Below are positions 36,066 through 44,904 of a stretch of DNA of 64,000 bases, in pieces. Source of the DNA: UBA6107 sp034430175 (lineage in GTDB: Bacteria; Chloroflexota; Anaerolineae; Anaerolineales; Anaerolineaceae); NCBI GenBank assembly GCA_034430175.1, contig DAOUFI010000020.1, positions 1 to 64,000 of the forward strand, read 5' to 3'. The notes below the pieces were generated by a model that was given only the letters and a program-made list of their open reading frames with translations, did no database searches and was not told the DNA's origin. The first letter of the stretch is position 1. The number at the start of each line of letters is the position of its first letter. The position numbers were made by a program, and so were the translations under genes.

Positions 36066-37517
36066 ATGAAGTATGAAGCGGTCATTGGGTTGGAAGTGCA
36101 CGCCGAGCTGGCTACCGCCAGCAAGATGTTCTGCTCCTGCGCCAACGTGGACACCACAGTCACGGAGCCGAATGTCAGCGTATGCCCCATCTGCGCTGGC
36201 ATGCCGGGCACCCTGCCCGTACTCAACAAACAGGCCGTAGAATACGGCATCCGTGTGGCGCTGGCGTTGGAATGCGCGGTGCAAAACACGAGCATTTTCG
36301 CCCGCAAAAACTACTTCTATCCTGACCTGCCCAAAGGTTACCAAATTTCCCAGTTTGAATATCCGCTGGCGCTTAACGGCCGCATGGTCATTGACACTGC
36401 GCAGGGAGAACGCGTCATCCGTGTGCGCCGCGTTCACCTCGAAGAAGACGCCGGCAAGTTGACCCATGTTCACGATGGTAGCGAGAATTATAGCCTGGTC
36501 GACCTCAACCGCGCTGGTGTGCCACTGCTGGAGATCGTCTCCGAGCCGGATATGCACTCCGTGGAAGAAGTCCACGCCTATGCCACCAACCTGCGTTCGA
36601 TCGTGCGCGCGGTTGGCGCTAATTCCGGTGACATGGAAAAAGGCGTGCTGCGCTTCGAAGCCAATATTTCCATCCGCCCAGAGGGAACAACCGAACTCGG
36701 CCCACGCGTGGAGATTAAGAACCTGAACTCCTTTCGAGCCATGGAACGTGGTATCGCTTACGAACTCGAACGTCAGGCTGCTATCCTCGATCAGGGCGGT
36801 ATGGTAGACCAGGAAACCCGTGGCTGGAACGAGGAAAAACAATGCACCTACGTGCAGCGCTCCAAGGAAGAGGCACATGACTACCGCTACTTCACAGAAC
36901 CCGATCTACCCCCGCTGGTAGTCGAGCAAGCCTGGATCGAAAGCGTTTGTGCCGCTCTGCCGGAATTACCGCGGGCAAAGAAACTTCGTTATCAGCAGCA
37001 TTTCGGCGTCACCGCTAAAGAAGCAGCCCTGCTCGTCGCTGAATTGGAAACAGCCGAATACTTTGAAAAGACCGTGGCTGCGCTCAAATCCGCTCCAGCG
37101 CGTTCAGCGGCCACCTGGATTCTCGGCGAACTTTTCGCCTGGATGAACAATACTGGAAAGACCATTTCTTCGATTGTGGTCACACCTGTTATGTTGGCTG
37201 AACTAATCGAGTCCGTTCAATCGGCACAAATCAACCTGACCACAGGCAAGGCGGTGCTGATCGAGATGCTTGAAAGCGGGAAGGGCGCCGGTGAGATTAT
37301 CCAGACCAAAGGGTTGGCACAGGTGTCGGATGGCTCGTTCATAGCCGACCTGGTCAAAGGGGTACTCGCTCAATACCCGGCTGAACTGAACAGTTACCGC
37401 GGTGGCAAAGAAACGCTGGCAAACTGGTTCTTTGGTCAGGTGATGCGTGCTGCCGGTGGCAAGGCAAATCCATCGGTGTTGCGCACTGAGTTGGAAAAGC
37501 AACTCAAAGAAAAGTAA
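36066..37517 (+). CDS. gatB: Asp-tRNA(Asn)/Glu-tRNA(Gln) amidotransferase subunit B
   Basis: GatB binds the misacylated tRNA and activates it for amidation (483 residues). Signatures include YEAVIGLEVHAELATASKMF at the N-terminus, RKNYFYPDLPKGYQISQFE, RVHLEEDAGKLTH and a C-terminal GatB/YqeY helical domain (VLAQYPAELNSYRGGKE). It is on its own here, separated from gatCA. Confidence 0.97.
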   Translation: MKYEAVIGLEVHAELATASKMFCSCANVDTTVTEPNVSVCPICAGMPGTLPVLNKQAVEYGIRVALALECAVQNTSIFARKNYFYPDLPKGYQISQFEYPLALNGRMVIDTAQGERVIRVRRVHLEEDAGKLTHVHDGSENYSLVDLNRAGVPLLEIVSEPDMHSVEEVHAYATNLRSIVRAVGANSGDMEKGVLRFEANISIRPEGTTELGPRVEIKNLNSFRAMERGIAYELERQAAILDQGGMVDQETRGWNEEKQCTYVQRSKEEAHDYRYFTEPDLPPLVVEQAWIESVCAALPELPRAKKLRYQQHFGVTAKEAALLVAELETAEYFEKTVAALKSAPARSAATWILGELFAWMNNTGKTISSIVVTPVMLAELIESVQSAQINLTTGKAVLIEMLESGKGAGEIIQTKGLAQVSDGSFIADLVKGVLAQYPAELNSYRGGKETLANWFFGQVMRAAGGKANPSVLRTELEKQLKEK

Positions 37518-37550
37518 TCAACAATGTTGTTAAGAGGGGAGTTAGGTTTC

Positions 37551-37582
37551 TTGCTTTATTTTCAACACGTTTTCTGTATAAT
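37551..37582 (+). promoter_or_regulatory. Possible promoter of the signalling island
   Basis: TATAAT (37577-37582) lies 25 bases before the first kinase-like gene. The best -35 match (TTGCTT at 37551) is 20 bases away, slightly too far. Confidence 0.35.
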
Positions 37583-37606
37583 CTAGATACCGATTATCGA
37601 ATTCCT

Positions 37607-38350
37607 ATGTCTATTACCGTTGATCCAAAAATGGTAACAGAAGATTCACAAGCTTCTCCCAAAGAGACGCCTTTGCAGTTTATTGAAAAAATGAAAGTGA
37701 TCCGGTTGGCCACCATTGGGAGGATCACTTCCACGATTGTTCATGAGATCAATAATCCCATGCAATCCATTCAAGGGGGGGCATCCCTCGGCTTGGAAGA
37801 ACTGGGTAATCCTGAAGCAACCAAACTCTACTTTGAATTAATCCGCCGTGAATCCACCCGTGTTTTGAAGTTGACAGAGATCCTGCGTTCTATTTACCAT
37901 CCAGATTCCACAGTAATTGAACCTGTATCCCTTATGTCGATAATCGATGAGGTTATTCTGCTGGTCAAAGACGACTTTAATCAGAAGAGTATCGTGTTCG
38001 AAAAAAAAGTTGTGGACGATCTATCTCCAATTTTCATCCCGCGTCCCCTATTGATAATTGCCCTGCTGAATATTTTCCTTAATTTAAATGATGCGATTAT
38101 GCTCACTGGACATCGAAAACTGACGCTCAAAGTCGAAAATAACATCGATAAAGCCACACTTGAATTTTCGACCAGTTTCCCCTTCGAGATCGATCCACAT
38201 AAAGTGGAACAGAAGAATTTTGTAGATCTTTCAATAGCGGATAATATCCTTAAACCTTACGCCGTGACGATCGAGTTGGTACCTGGTCAATCCTCCTCGG
38301 CGCTTCAAGTGGTTATGCCCATCGGTGAAACTGGAAAGGCAAAGGTATGA
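37607..38350 (+). CDS. Degenerate histidine-kinase-like protein
   Basis: A 247-residue soluble protein with a HisKA dimerisation segment containing the H-box STIVHEINNPMQSIQGG (His46) and an ATPase-like region whose N-box reads NIFLNLNDAI (about 155-164). The DxGxG and GLGL boxes needed for ATP binding are absent: the corresponding place reads VDLSIADNIL. It may be an inactive or phosphoacceptor-only partner. The stop overlaps the response-regulator start, so the two form a pair. Confidence 0.8.
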   Translation: MSITVDPKMVTEDSQASPKETPLQFIEKMKVIRLATIGRITSTIVHEINNPMQSIQGGASLGLEELGNPEATKLYFELIRRESTRVLKLTEILRSIYHPDSTVIEPVSLMSIIDEVILLVKDDFNQKSIVFEKKVVDDLSPIFIPRPLLIIALLNIFLNLNDAIMLTGHRKLTLKVENNIDKATLEFSTSFPFEIDPHKVEQKNFVDLSIADNILKPYAVTIELVPGQSSSALQVVMPIGETGKAKV

Positions 38351-39144
38351 GCGGAGAAGGTTCCCGGCAATACAACTTACTGATCGTTGACGATGAGCCC
38401 GACATCTGTTTCATCATGGAGCGCGCTCTCGCCCAACCGAATTACCACGTTGAATCTGTAGGGACGGGCAACGATGCCATCCGATTGCTCGCGCAGAAAT
38501 CTTTTCAGGTGATCCTGCTGGATTTGCATATGGCTCCGGTCAATGGGTTGCAGGTATTGACTGAATTACGTGCCTACAACCAGGAAACAGAAGTCATCAT
38601 CCTCACCGGTCACAGTGACATTGAAAGCGCGATTGAGGCACTCAGATTAGGCGCGTTTGATTACCTGATCAAACCCGTCCAGCCGGATATTGTGCGGCAA
38701 CGCGTGGCGAACGCGTTGAAGCGTTATGACCAGAATATGTATAAAGCCCGACTTCGCGAACAGATTGCCAATTTGCAATCCACGCTTCTGGCACTTGAAT
38801 CTGATACTCCGGCAGTGCGATCGGACGCAAGTGAGCAAACCATCCTACGTAAAGGTGATCTGACAATCGATATTGATCACCGCAAAGCCATCCTGGGTGA
38901 GGTCGAGCTTGATTTGACCACGACCGAATTCAAATTACTGCTTGATCTTGCCAAGGCTTCTCCAAGGCTTGTTTCAGCCTCTCAACTGGCTCAGAGTGTG
39001 CTCGGCTATAACTGTGGACCGGGTGAGGCTGCTGAATTGGTCAAGTACCACATCCACCATTTGCGGCAAAAAGTGGAACCTGATCCTCAGAAACCACGGT
39101 ATATCAAAACTGTCCGTTTCGAGGGATATCTTTGGGCGGGATAG
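38347..39144 (+). CDS. OmpR-type response regulator
   Basis: A 265-residue regulator: receiver domain with Asp15, Asp16, phosphoacceptor Asp59, Thr87 and Lys109 all present (residues 10-125), a coiled linker, and a C-terminal winged helix (about 165-265, with LTTTEFKLLLDLAKASPRLV and IKTVRFEGYLWAG). It probably binds DNA. Translationally coupled to the preceding kinase-like gene and followed by a terminator. Confidence 0.92.
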   Translation: MSGEGSRQYNLLIVDDEPDICFIMERALAQPNYHVESVGTGNDAIRLLAQKSFQVILLDLHMAPVNGLQVLTELRAYNQETEVIILTGHSDIESAIEALRLGAFDYLIKPVQPDIVRQRVANALKRYDQNMYKARLREQIANLQSTLLALESDTPAVRSDASEQTILRKGDLTIDIDHRKAILGEVELDLTTTEFKLLLDLAKASPRLVSASQLAQSVLGYNCGPGEAAELVKYHIHHLRQKVEPDPQKPRYIKTVRFEGYLWAG

Positions 39145-39154
39145 AAATTAAATG

Positions 39155-39181
39155 GGCTTGCTGATATTGGCAAGTCTTTTT
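39155..39181 (+). terminator. Terminator after response regulator
   Basis: GGCTTGC and GCAAGTC form a 7-base stem with one G-U pair and an 8-base loop, followed by TTTTT. It separates the first two genes from the roadblock genes. Confidence 0.65.
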
Positions 39182-39279
39182 ACTAATTGCTTCTCGCCTG
39201 AGGGCTCTTTTCAACCTTCGCAAACAAACCCCAACTGATTTACAACCCAGCGTTTGATAAACTGATCGTGGACGATACC

Positions 39280-40290
39280 ATGGACACGAAAACTATTTTA
39301 ATTGTCGACGATGAAGAGTCTGTATTGGTTGTTCTCAAGAACAGTCTGATGAAACTTGGCCACGAATTTCGTATCTTGACAGCGCTTGATGCCAATACAG
39401 CGCTGAAGTTTATGGAAAAGTACCAGGTTGATTTATTAATCACTGATTATCGCCTGCAGGGAATGAACGGTCTGGAATTGCTCGAAATGGTCCACAATGT
39501 TCAACCAAATACCCGGGTGATCTTTATTACGGCGTACGGCAGCGAAAAAGTTGAAGCTGAAGTCAAACGGTTAAAAACGTTTGCTTATTTGAACAAGCCG
39601 CTTGATCTGACCACCTTCCGCGAAGTGGTCAAACAGGCTCTGGGCGATATTTCCATTCGCAGGCCGGGCGTGGTGGTTCAGACTGTGGACATTAGGAAGC
39701 AGATCGAACAGGTATTACAAAACTTCCATGAGAACGTCAATGCCATAATCACGCAATTATTCAACCTGGAAGAAAATGTCTTGATCTCTGTAGGTGACAA
39801 CCATGGTCTTCCTGAGAATCAGGCACTTTCGCTGGTAAAGACTGCCAAGACCATTTTGGAAAGATCGGACAACCAGATCAATGAAGAAACGGGTCACTCT
39901 GTCATTCAGTTCCGTGAAAGCCGCGATTATATATTGATCACAGCCAGTGTAAACAGCAAAAACATTTTCATCACGCTCATCCCAACCACTTTATTGCTGG
40001 AAAACCGCGGACAGCTTTTTGAACGGGCTACAAATACAGTCGCGGAACTGGGTGAAACGATCGATTCATCAGATATTGATCGAAAGAAGCAGGTTTTCGA
40101 TAGCAATTTCAACCAGGCTGTCTTGGGAGAACTGGATAAACTCTTTACCTCTGATGATGAAATTGAAGATAACGAAAACGGTGTCGAATCGTCAGATCGC
40201 AAACTTACCGAAGCGATGAATTCTTTCACAATGTCGCATGACGAGGCTCTTGCAGTTGGTCTTATCCTGCCAGATAACAAAGAGGATTAA
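39280..40290 (+). CDS. Receiver-roadblock fusion protein
   Basis: A 336-residue two-domain protein. A complete receiver domain (Asp56, Thr84, Lys106; residues 4-122) is followed by a helical linker and a roadblock/LC7-like segment (about 140-260), ending in an acidic linker. No DNA-binding domain is seen. The ATG at 39280 is preferred over an in-frame GTG at 39268. It could pass phosphorylation state to the GTPase through its roadblock half. Confidence 0.75.
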   Translation: MDTKTILIVDDEESVLVVLKNSLMKLGHEFRILTALDANTALKFMEKYQVDLLITDYRLQGMNGLELLEMVHNVQPNTRVIFITAYGSEKVEAEVKRLKTFAYLNKPLDLTTFREVVKQALGDISIRRPGVVVQTVDIRKQIEQVLQNFHENVNAIITQLFNLEENVLISVGDNHGLPENQALSLVKTAKTILERSDNQINEETGHSVIQFRESRDYILITASVNSKNIFITLIPTTLLLENRGQLFERATNTVAELGETIDSSDIDRKKQVFDSNFNQAVLGELDKLFTSDDEIEDNENGVESSDRKLTEAMNSFTMSHDEALAVGLILPDNKED

Positions 40291-40311
40291 TCCATTTATT
40301 GGGAATGAATT

Positions 40312-40845
40312 ATGACAGATCAAACTACTGGTTCAAACGAGCAAGGAATAAAACTACGCAGTGGTTTGCTGGTTTTTTCTCTTCAGGAAGATGCCATCAG
40401 AAAACTAGCAAGCGAACTGCAGGAAAAATTACAGACGCTCTTTATCATGGTTTCAGATACCGCCGGTCAATCGATCTATACCTCAGAACCGTTAACTCCC
40501 AACAAAGTGAATGCGTTAGGATCGTTACTTGCGGGTGATCTTTCGGCTAGCCAGGAGCTGGCGAAAGTTACCGGGCAATACAACCTGAGCCAATTAATCA
40601 TCCGCGAGGGAATTGATGCCACCCTTTTCATTTCTGAATCCGGCCCAGATCTATTATTGTTGACCATCGTTCCTGGCCAGGTACCTATCGGCTGGGCACG
40701 CATCTTGATCAAAGAAACAGCCAGGCAAATTGGCGAGATCGTCAAAACGCCGGTCAGCGATCTCGAGTTGCTCAGCCTGGGACTGGATGACGAAAAATTA
40801 TCGGATCTTTATGAAAACTCTTTAAACAATATCTGGAACGGTTAA
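40312..40845 (+). CDS. Roadblock/LC7 protein, MglB-like
   Basis: A 177-residue protein with the alpha-beta arrangement of roadblock domains: helix (DAIRKLASELQEKLQTL), strand (FIMVSDTAGQSIYTSE), helix, and hydrophobic strands (ATLFISESGPDLLLLTIV). It sits five bases before the MglA-like GTPase. MglB homologues are GTPase-activating partners of MglA, which is the obvious guess here. Identity rests on pattern and neighbourhood. Confidence 0.75.
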   Translation: MTDQTTGSNEQGIKLRSGLLVFSLQEDAIRKLASELQEKLQTLFIMVSDTAGQSIYTSEPLTPNKVNALGSLLAGDLSASQELAKVTGQYNLSQLIIREGIDATLFISESGPDLLLLTIVPGQVPIGWARILIKETARQIGEIVKTPVSDLELLSLGLDDEKLSDLYENSLNNIWNG

Positions 40846-40849
40846 TCAT

Positions 40850-41440
40850 ATGCATATTAACTGGCAGCAAAAAGAACTTCACCTAAAAGTCGTCTATTAC
40901 GGTCCTGCTCTTAGTGGTAAGACGACCAACCTCGAACAGATCTACGCGAGGGTCGACCCCTCTCACCGAAGTGAAATGGTCTCACTAAAAACCCACGAGG
41001 ATCGTACCTTGTACTTTGATTATCTGCAACTGGAACTCGGAAAGATAAGCGGGCTTACCCCAAAAATCCTTCTGTATACGGTTCCTGGACAGGCATATTA
41101 CGAAGCCAGTCGAAAACTGGTTCTGCGCGGAGCGGATGGCGTGGTCTTTGTTGCTGATTCCCATCCAGATCGGGTCAATGCCAACATTGAAGCCTGGCAA
41201 ATGATGCATACGCATCTTTCCTCATTCGAGACCCCCATGACAGGAATTCCCATTGTTGTCCAATTCAATAAGCAAGACTTACCAGACGCTCTCTCTGAGA
41301 CGGTTCTGAAGGCGCTTCTCCATGTCCATGGTCTTCCGATCTACCCGGCGGTGGCGACCAGGGGTGAAGGTGTATTCGATACTTTAAAAGCGATCACCAA
41401 GAATGTTGTAGGTCAGGTTCAACGAGCTATGGCTCGATAA
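40850..41440 (+). CDS. MglA-like small GTPase
   Basis: A 196-residue Ras-like GTPase of the MglA family. The P-loop GPALSGKTT is at residues 18-26, the switch region contains FDYLQLELGKI, the G3 equivalent TVPGQ is at 77-81 in place of DxxG, and NKQDLP is at 140-145. TVPGQ and the phosphate-loop spacing are typical of MglA and its relatives. MglA controls polarity and motility in myxobacteria; here the role is unknown. Confidence 0.92.
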   Translation: MHINWQQKELHLKVVYYGPALSGKTTNLEQIYARVDPSHRSEMVSLKTHEDRTLYFDYLQLELGKISGLTPKILLYTVPGQAYYEASRKLVLRGADGVVFVADSHPDRVNANIEAWQMMHTHLSSFETPMTGIPIVVQFNKQDLPDALSETVLKALLHVHGLPIYPAVATRGEGVFDTLKAITKNVVGQVQRAMAR

Positions 41441-41459
41441 ACTTCAGAGGTGCTGAATA

Positions 41460-41858
41460 ATGGAAAATCCAGGTAAATCAAGTTCAAATGAATTGAACCA
41501 GTTGCTCGCAAAAATGAATCAGGAAGGAGGATTCCCCATTTCCATTTTGACCGATTCGGCTGGGTTGGCGATCGCGTCTGCCGCGGAGTCCGGTATGAAT
41601 GCCGATAAACAGTCGGCAGTCGTAGCGTTCATTCAAAAAACGGCAGTCCAGGTTTGCAAGCAGATCGGTTTTACCAGTTCTGAAGAGATCTCTCTTTTCG
41701 ATAAAGATGGCAGACACTTGATCTGTAGATCGTTTCGGGCAAAGAATTTTGACCTGATTCTGTCCGTTATTGTCCCTGACCGAAGCACCAGCTATCGGCA
41801 TGTCACTTCCGTAACCATCAAAAAGATCGTTGAGATCTGGTCACACTATTGGGAATAA
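41460..41858 (+). CDS. Roadblock/LC7 protein
   Basis: A 132-residue protein with a roadblock-type fold: NQLLAKMNQEGGFPISILTD, then SAGLAIASAAES and a long helix (SAVVAFIQKTAVQVCKQIGF). It overlaps nothing and lies between the GTPase and the PATAN fusion in a tight run. Likely an additional regulator or scaffold of the GTPase. Confidence 0.75.
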   Translation: MENPGKSSSNELNQLLAKMNQEGGFPISILTDSAGLAIASAAESGMNADKQSAVVAFIQKTAVQVCKQIGFTSSEEISLFDKDGRHLICRSFRAKNFDLILSVIVPDRSTSYRHVTSVTIKKIVEIWSHYWE

Positions 41859-41862
41859 TGCT

Positions 41863-42600
41863 ATGGGCTTAAAAGGTAATTTACGCGATATGACAGTGGC
41901 AGACCTGATCCAGCATCAGTGCGCTGACCGAAAAACTGCGAAAGTGACGATCGTGAACTCATCTCGAACCGCCTTGATATTTTTCAAGGGTGGAGAGGTC
42001 GTTCATGCTCAATTAGACAAAAATGAAGGTGAAGAAGTCGTTTTTGAAATCCTGAGATGGGAAGAAGGAACATTCGCTGTCGAGGCTGCAATTGACCCCC
42101 CAAAGGTGACAATTGACCGTTCCTGGTCAGGTTTGTTAATGGAAGGAGCAAAACGTATTGATGAGGAAACTCACGAATCTGATAAGCAAAAATCAATTCA
42201 AGCAGGAATGCAGGAGGTAAAAGGAATGGCTACAAGGATTGACGAAATATTGCAAGAAATGAGCGGAGAAATGAATGGTTTCTTTGCCAGTTCGGTCACA
42301 GGCATGGACGGTATGTCCATTGCCCAATTAACCAAAGGGAAGGTTGACCCTGAAATCGTTTCTGCCCAGTTGGCTGTCTTTTTGAAATTGGCTTCGTCTT
42401 CAAGTGATAAAGCGGGCATGGGTGATATGGAAGATTTACTGATCCAAACAGCCGACCACTTTGTGATGAATGTTTTCCTGCCAGGAGACAATCAGCATTT
42501 TCTGACCACGATTGTGGATCGGAAGAACGGCAGCATCGGTAACCTGCGCATGGTTAGCAAGATTTACGCCGAACGAATTTCAAAAGCAATTCCCCGCTAA
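41863..42600 (+). CDS. PATAN (DUF4388)-roadblock fusion
   Basis: A 245-residue protein. The N-terminal 110 residues (GNLRDMTVADLIQHQ, FFKGGEVVHAQLD, WEEGTFAVE) match the PATAN/DUF4388 domain known from signalling proteins. A helical linker leads to a roadblock/LC7 domain (about 130-245, with EILQEMSGEMNGFFASSVTG). The ATG at 41863 is chosen because earlier in-frame codons overlap the previous gene. Confidence 0.8.
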   Translation: MGLKGNLRDMTVADLIQHQCADRKTAKVTIVNSSRTALIFFKGGEVVHAQLDKNEGEEVVFEILRWEEGTFAVEAAIDPPKVTIDRSWSGLLMEGAKRIDEETHESDKQKSIQAGMQEVKGMATRIDEILQEMSGEMNGFFASSVTGMDGMSIAQLTKGKVDPEIVSAQLAVFLKLASSSSDKAGMGDMEDLLIQTADHFVMNVFLPGDNQHFLTTIVDRKNGSIGNLRMVSKIYAERISKAIPR

Positions 42601-42623
42601 TCAATTACGTATAGGAGAACGAA

Positions 42624-42998
42624 ATGACAAAACTCGACGATTTATTAAAGGAACTTCGAGGTGAGCTCGGTGGAGATATGATCCAGTTGACTGTCTGCGG
42701 TTCAGATGGTCTGGCAGTGGCTCAAGAAACCATTGTCCAGGATTCCGAGATGGCAGATTTGATGACAGGTCGCGCGTCTATGGCTTTGACCGCAGCCAGG
42801 AAAGCCACCGATAAACTTGGTCTTGGTTCTTATGAAGAATCAATCGCTACCACTGAGAAAGCTTTTGTGCTTACCAAGTATATCGGTGATGGTTCTTATT
42901 CCATTCTCTTATCGGTAACACGAAAAGCAGTACTCGGTACCGTTCGCATGTTAATGGAAGAATATGCGCCAAAAATTTGGGACGCTATCCCAAGATAA
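42624..42998 (+). CDS. Roadblock/LC7 protein
   Basis: A single-domain roadblock protein of 124 residues: LDDLLKELRGELGGDMIQLT, GSDGLAVAQETI, a helix, and KYIGDGSYSILLSV followed by a terminal helix. Its end (EEYAPKIWDAIPR) resembles the end of the preceding fusion (KIYAERISKAIPR), so the two probably arose by duplication. Strong ribosome site (AGGAGA). Confidence 0.78.
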   Translation: MTKLDDLLKELRGELGGDMIQLTVCGSDGLAVAQETIVQDSEMADLMTGRASMALTAARKATDKLGLGSYEESIATTEKAFVLTKYIGDGSYSILLSVTRKAVLGTVRMLMEEYAPKIWDAIPR

Positions 42999-43030
42999 GT
43001 TTTCATAAACGATAAATAAAGGAGATTAAA

Positions 43031-43504
43031 ATGGCTACTGATGAAGCAAAAAAAGCAAACGCGCAACGAATGATGATGCTTTCAATGAAAGTATTGATTT
43101 CTGAGGTTTACGATACGCTTGGCGATTCTTGCATGGCGCTTTCGCATGGTATGGGTGATGAAATTTTAAAAATGATGGAAAAAGAACAAGGGTTGGAGAT
43201 TGCCGCCGAGGATCCTTTAGCTCTTGGAAAAGAGATTGAACGGATTTTGGTGGATGAGTATGGCCTTGCGCATGAAATCACAATCAAAACAGATATGGTC
43301 AAGACAGATATCAATGTCAAGGGCTGTAACAACACCTTTTTCTGCGATCAGTTGGTCGCCAATGGAGTCAAGATTCCGTTTATATGCCCGGTAATGCTTG
43401 CCACCAGTGCTGCCCTTCGTCAGTTGGGATACAAGGGTCGCGCGAACATCGAACGCTGGCAGGAAGGGAAAGGCTGCATCGTTCATTTCACCGCTGTTAG
43501 CTAA
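43031..43504 (+). CDS. Unassigned Cys-containing protein of the island
   Basis: A 157-residue soluble protein with a helical N-terminus (MMMLSMKVLISEVYDTLGDS) and a C-terminal half rich in conserved-looking cysteines (VKGCNNTFFCDQL, PFICPVML, EGKGCIVHF). The order faintly recalls V4R-type small-molecule domains, but I cannot assign it. A very strong AAAGGAG site precedes it. Metal or thiol-ligand sensing is possible and unproven. Confidence 0.6.
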   Translation: MATDEAKKANAQRMMMLSMKVLISEVYDTLGDSCMALSHGMGDEILKMMEKEQGLEIAAEDPLALGKEIERILVDEYGLAHEITIKTDMVKTDINVKGCNNTFFCDQLVANGVKIPFICPVMLATSAALRQLGYKGRANIERWQEGKGCIVHFTAVS

Positions 43505-43505
43505 C

Positions 43506-43521
43506 CCAGAAAATTTTCTGG
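43506..43521. promoter_or_regulatory. Perfect 16-bp palindrome
   Basis: CCAGAAAATTTTCTGG is self-complementary and lies between the unassigned gene and the amidoligase gene, right after the stop codon. It could be a dyad for a regulator or a short hairpin. No function is evident. Confidence 0.4.
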
Positions 43522-43536
43522 TCGAAGGATTGGTTT

Positions 43537-44829
43537 ATGAAGGACCCCATTGTTCTCAGGCGAGATGATACTCTTTCTTTATCTGATGTGAGCTATTGGA
43601 AAGATCTTTTCTACCGCCTGATAAAAGTGGGAACTGAAATAGAAGTTGCTCCGCCAAAAGGTTCTACCCGCGAAGAATTCGAAGCGAAGGTGATCGCCGC
43701 GGTAGAACCTTCTGGCACTTATGATGCCCTTGGAAACAAGGGTGTTTTGGATGTTTCGCCTGAACATTGTGGCGTGGAGATCCGTGTCATCGGACGGCAG
43801 CCCCATTTCAAGGCACTTCAACAACAATATCTGAGTATCACCAATAGCCTTTTAGAGTTGGGATCTCGCGCGCGATCAACCTGTGGTTTGCATTTTCATC
43901 TGCTCACGCCCACCCTGGCCGAGCCGGTACCTGAAATCATTTTAGCCAACCTTTGGAATTTGGTACGAAGATATTCTCCTGAATTGCGGTTTATTACCAG
44001 CGGCGGTGAAACCCGCAATGGTCTGTGTCGCCGCCGCAACCACACCAGTCATACTGAGATGATTCGTTATTCTCCCATCCATATGACCATGCAGCAGATA
44101 CAACACGAGCTGCGCATCAGTAAGCAGGTTCCAGAGCATCAAAATTTTTTTAATTTGCAACATATCGAGTTCAATGATTCGGGTCAGATACTTCCTTTCC
44201 ATCTTGAGTTCCGTTTTCCAGACGCGGATCTGTCGGCCACTTCGATCACCGCCAAAACCTTTTTGATGATGGCACTGACCATGAAAGCGATCGATCTCAG
44301 TCAATATGGCGTGATCCATGTTGGCAAGGTTAATCCCTGGCGCCGCAAGGTTGAGCTTTTAAGTTTGCTGAGTAATAACGATGGTAATCTGGCCACCAGC
44401 GACACTTCGGGTGTCACTGATGTGGTGATTGAAGAACTCCGTCAGGGCTGTCATGAATTGCTTGATCTATTGGCGCCAACGTTCGAAGGGTTCAAAGATA
44501 ATCCTTCTCTGGATGTGCTTGAGTATCTTGCCGAAACTCCGATCTCATTGCTTCGTTGCGCAGGGTATGACTGGTACGAGATTGAACGAGTACTGGGTAG
44601 TCGCGCAAGAAGAGACGAGTATGGCATTGATGATATCGACCGCAAATTGATGCAACGGATTGAGTTGGGAGAATGGGCCGGGTGGCCTTCGGTATTTGAA
44701 TGGCAGTGGAATGCCGCTCGTGAACTAGTATTAACTCCCCAGGACCTCGAGCGCAGATTAGATAGTATCAAGAAGCTTCGAGGATTGCATTGGAGTGAAC
44801 GCCAGGGAACGATGGTATTCGATAATTGA
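43537..44829 (+). CDS. Putative amidoligase
   Basis: A 430-residue protein with the motifs of the amidoligase family (glutamine-synthetase-like carboxylate-amine ligases): GTEIEV at 32-37, GVEIRV at 79-84, the His-x-His segment CGLHFHL at 116-122 and EFRFPDADLS at 224-233. The family forms amide bonds using ATP, often on proteins or cell-wall peptides. The C-terminal half has no recognised domain. Its position behind the roadblock/GTPase genes is unusual. Ligase activity is inferred from motifs. Confidence 0.7.
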   Translation: MKDPIVLRRDDTLSLSDVSYWKDLFYRLIKVGTEIEVAPPKGSTREEFEAKVIAAVEPSGTYDALGNKGVLDVSPEHCGVEIRVIGRQPHFKALQQQYLSITNSLLELGSRARSTCGLHFHLLTPTLAEPVPEIILANLWNLVRRYSPELRFITSGGETRNGLCRRRNHTSHTEMIRYSPIHMTMQQIQHELRISKQVPEHQNFFNLQHIEFNDSGQILPFHLEFRFPDADLSATSITAKTFLMMALTMKAIDLSQYGVIHVGKVNPWRRKVELLSLLSNNDGNLATSDTSGVTDVVIEELRQGCHELLDLLAPTFEGFKDNPSLDVLEYLAETPISLLRCAGYDWYEIERVLGSRARRDEYGIDDIDRKLMQRIELGEWAGWPSVFEWQWNAARELVLTPQDLERRLDSIKKLRGLHWSERQGTMVFDN

Positions 44830-44904
44830 CCTTTTTTATTGTTTATTCCTGTTATTAACTTCGTTCAAATAATCAGATCAATCCCCCTTTTTGTGGAGAG
44901 ATGA

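Noticed and set aside
43506..43521. Palindrome as a transcription terminator
   Set aside because: The stem is short and AT-rich with no T-run after it, so it is listed only as a possible site.
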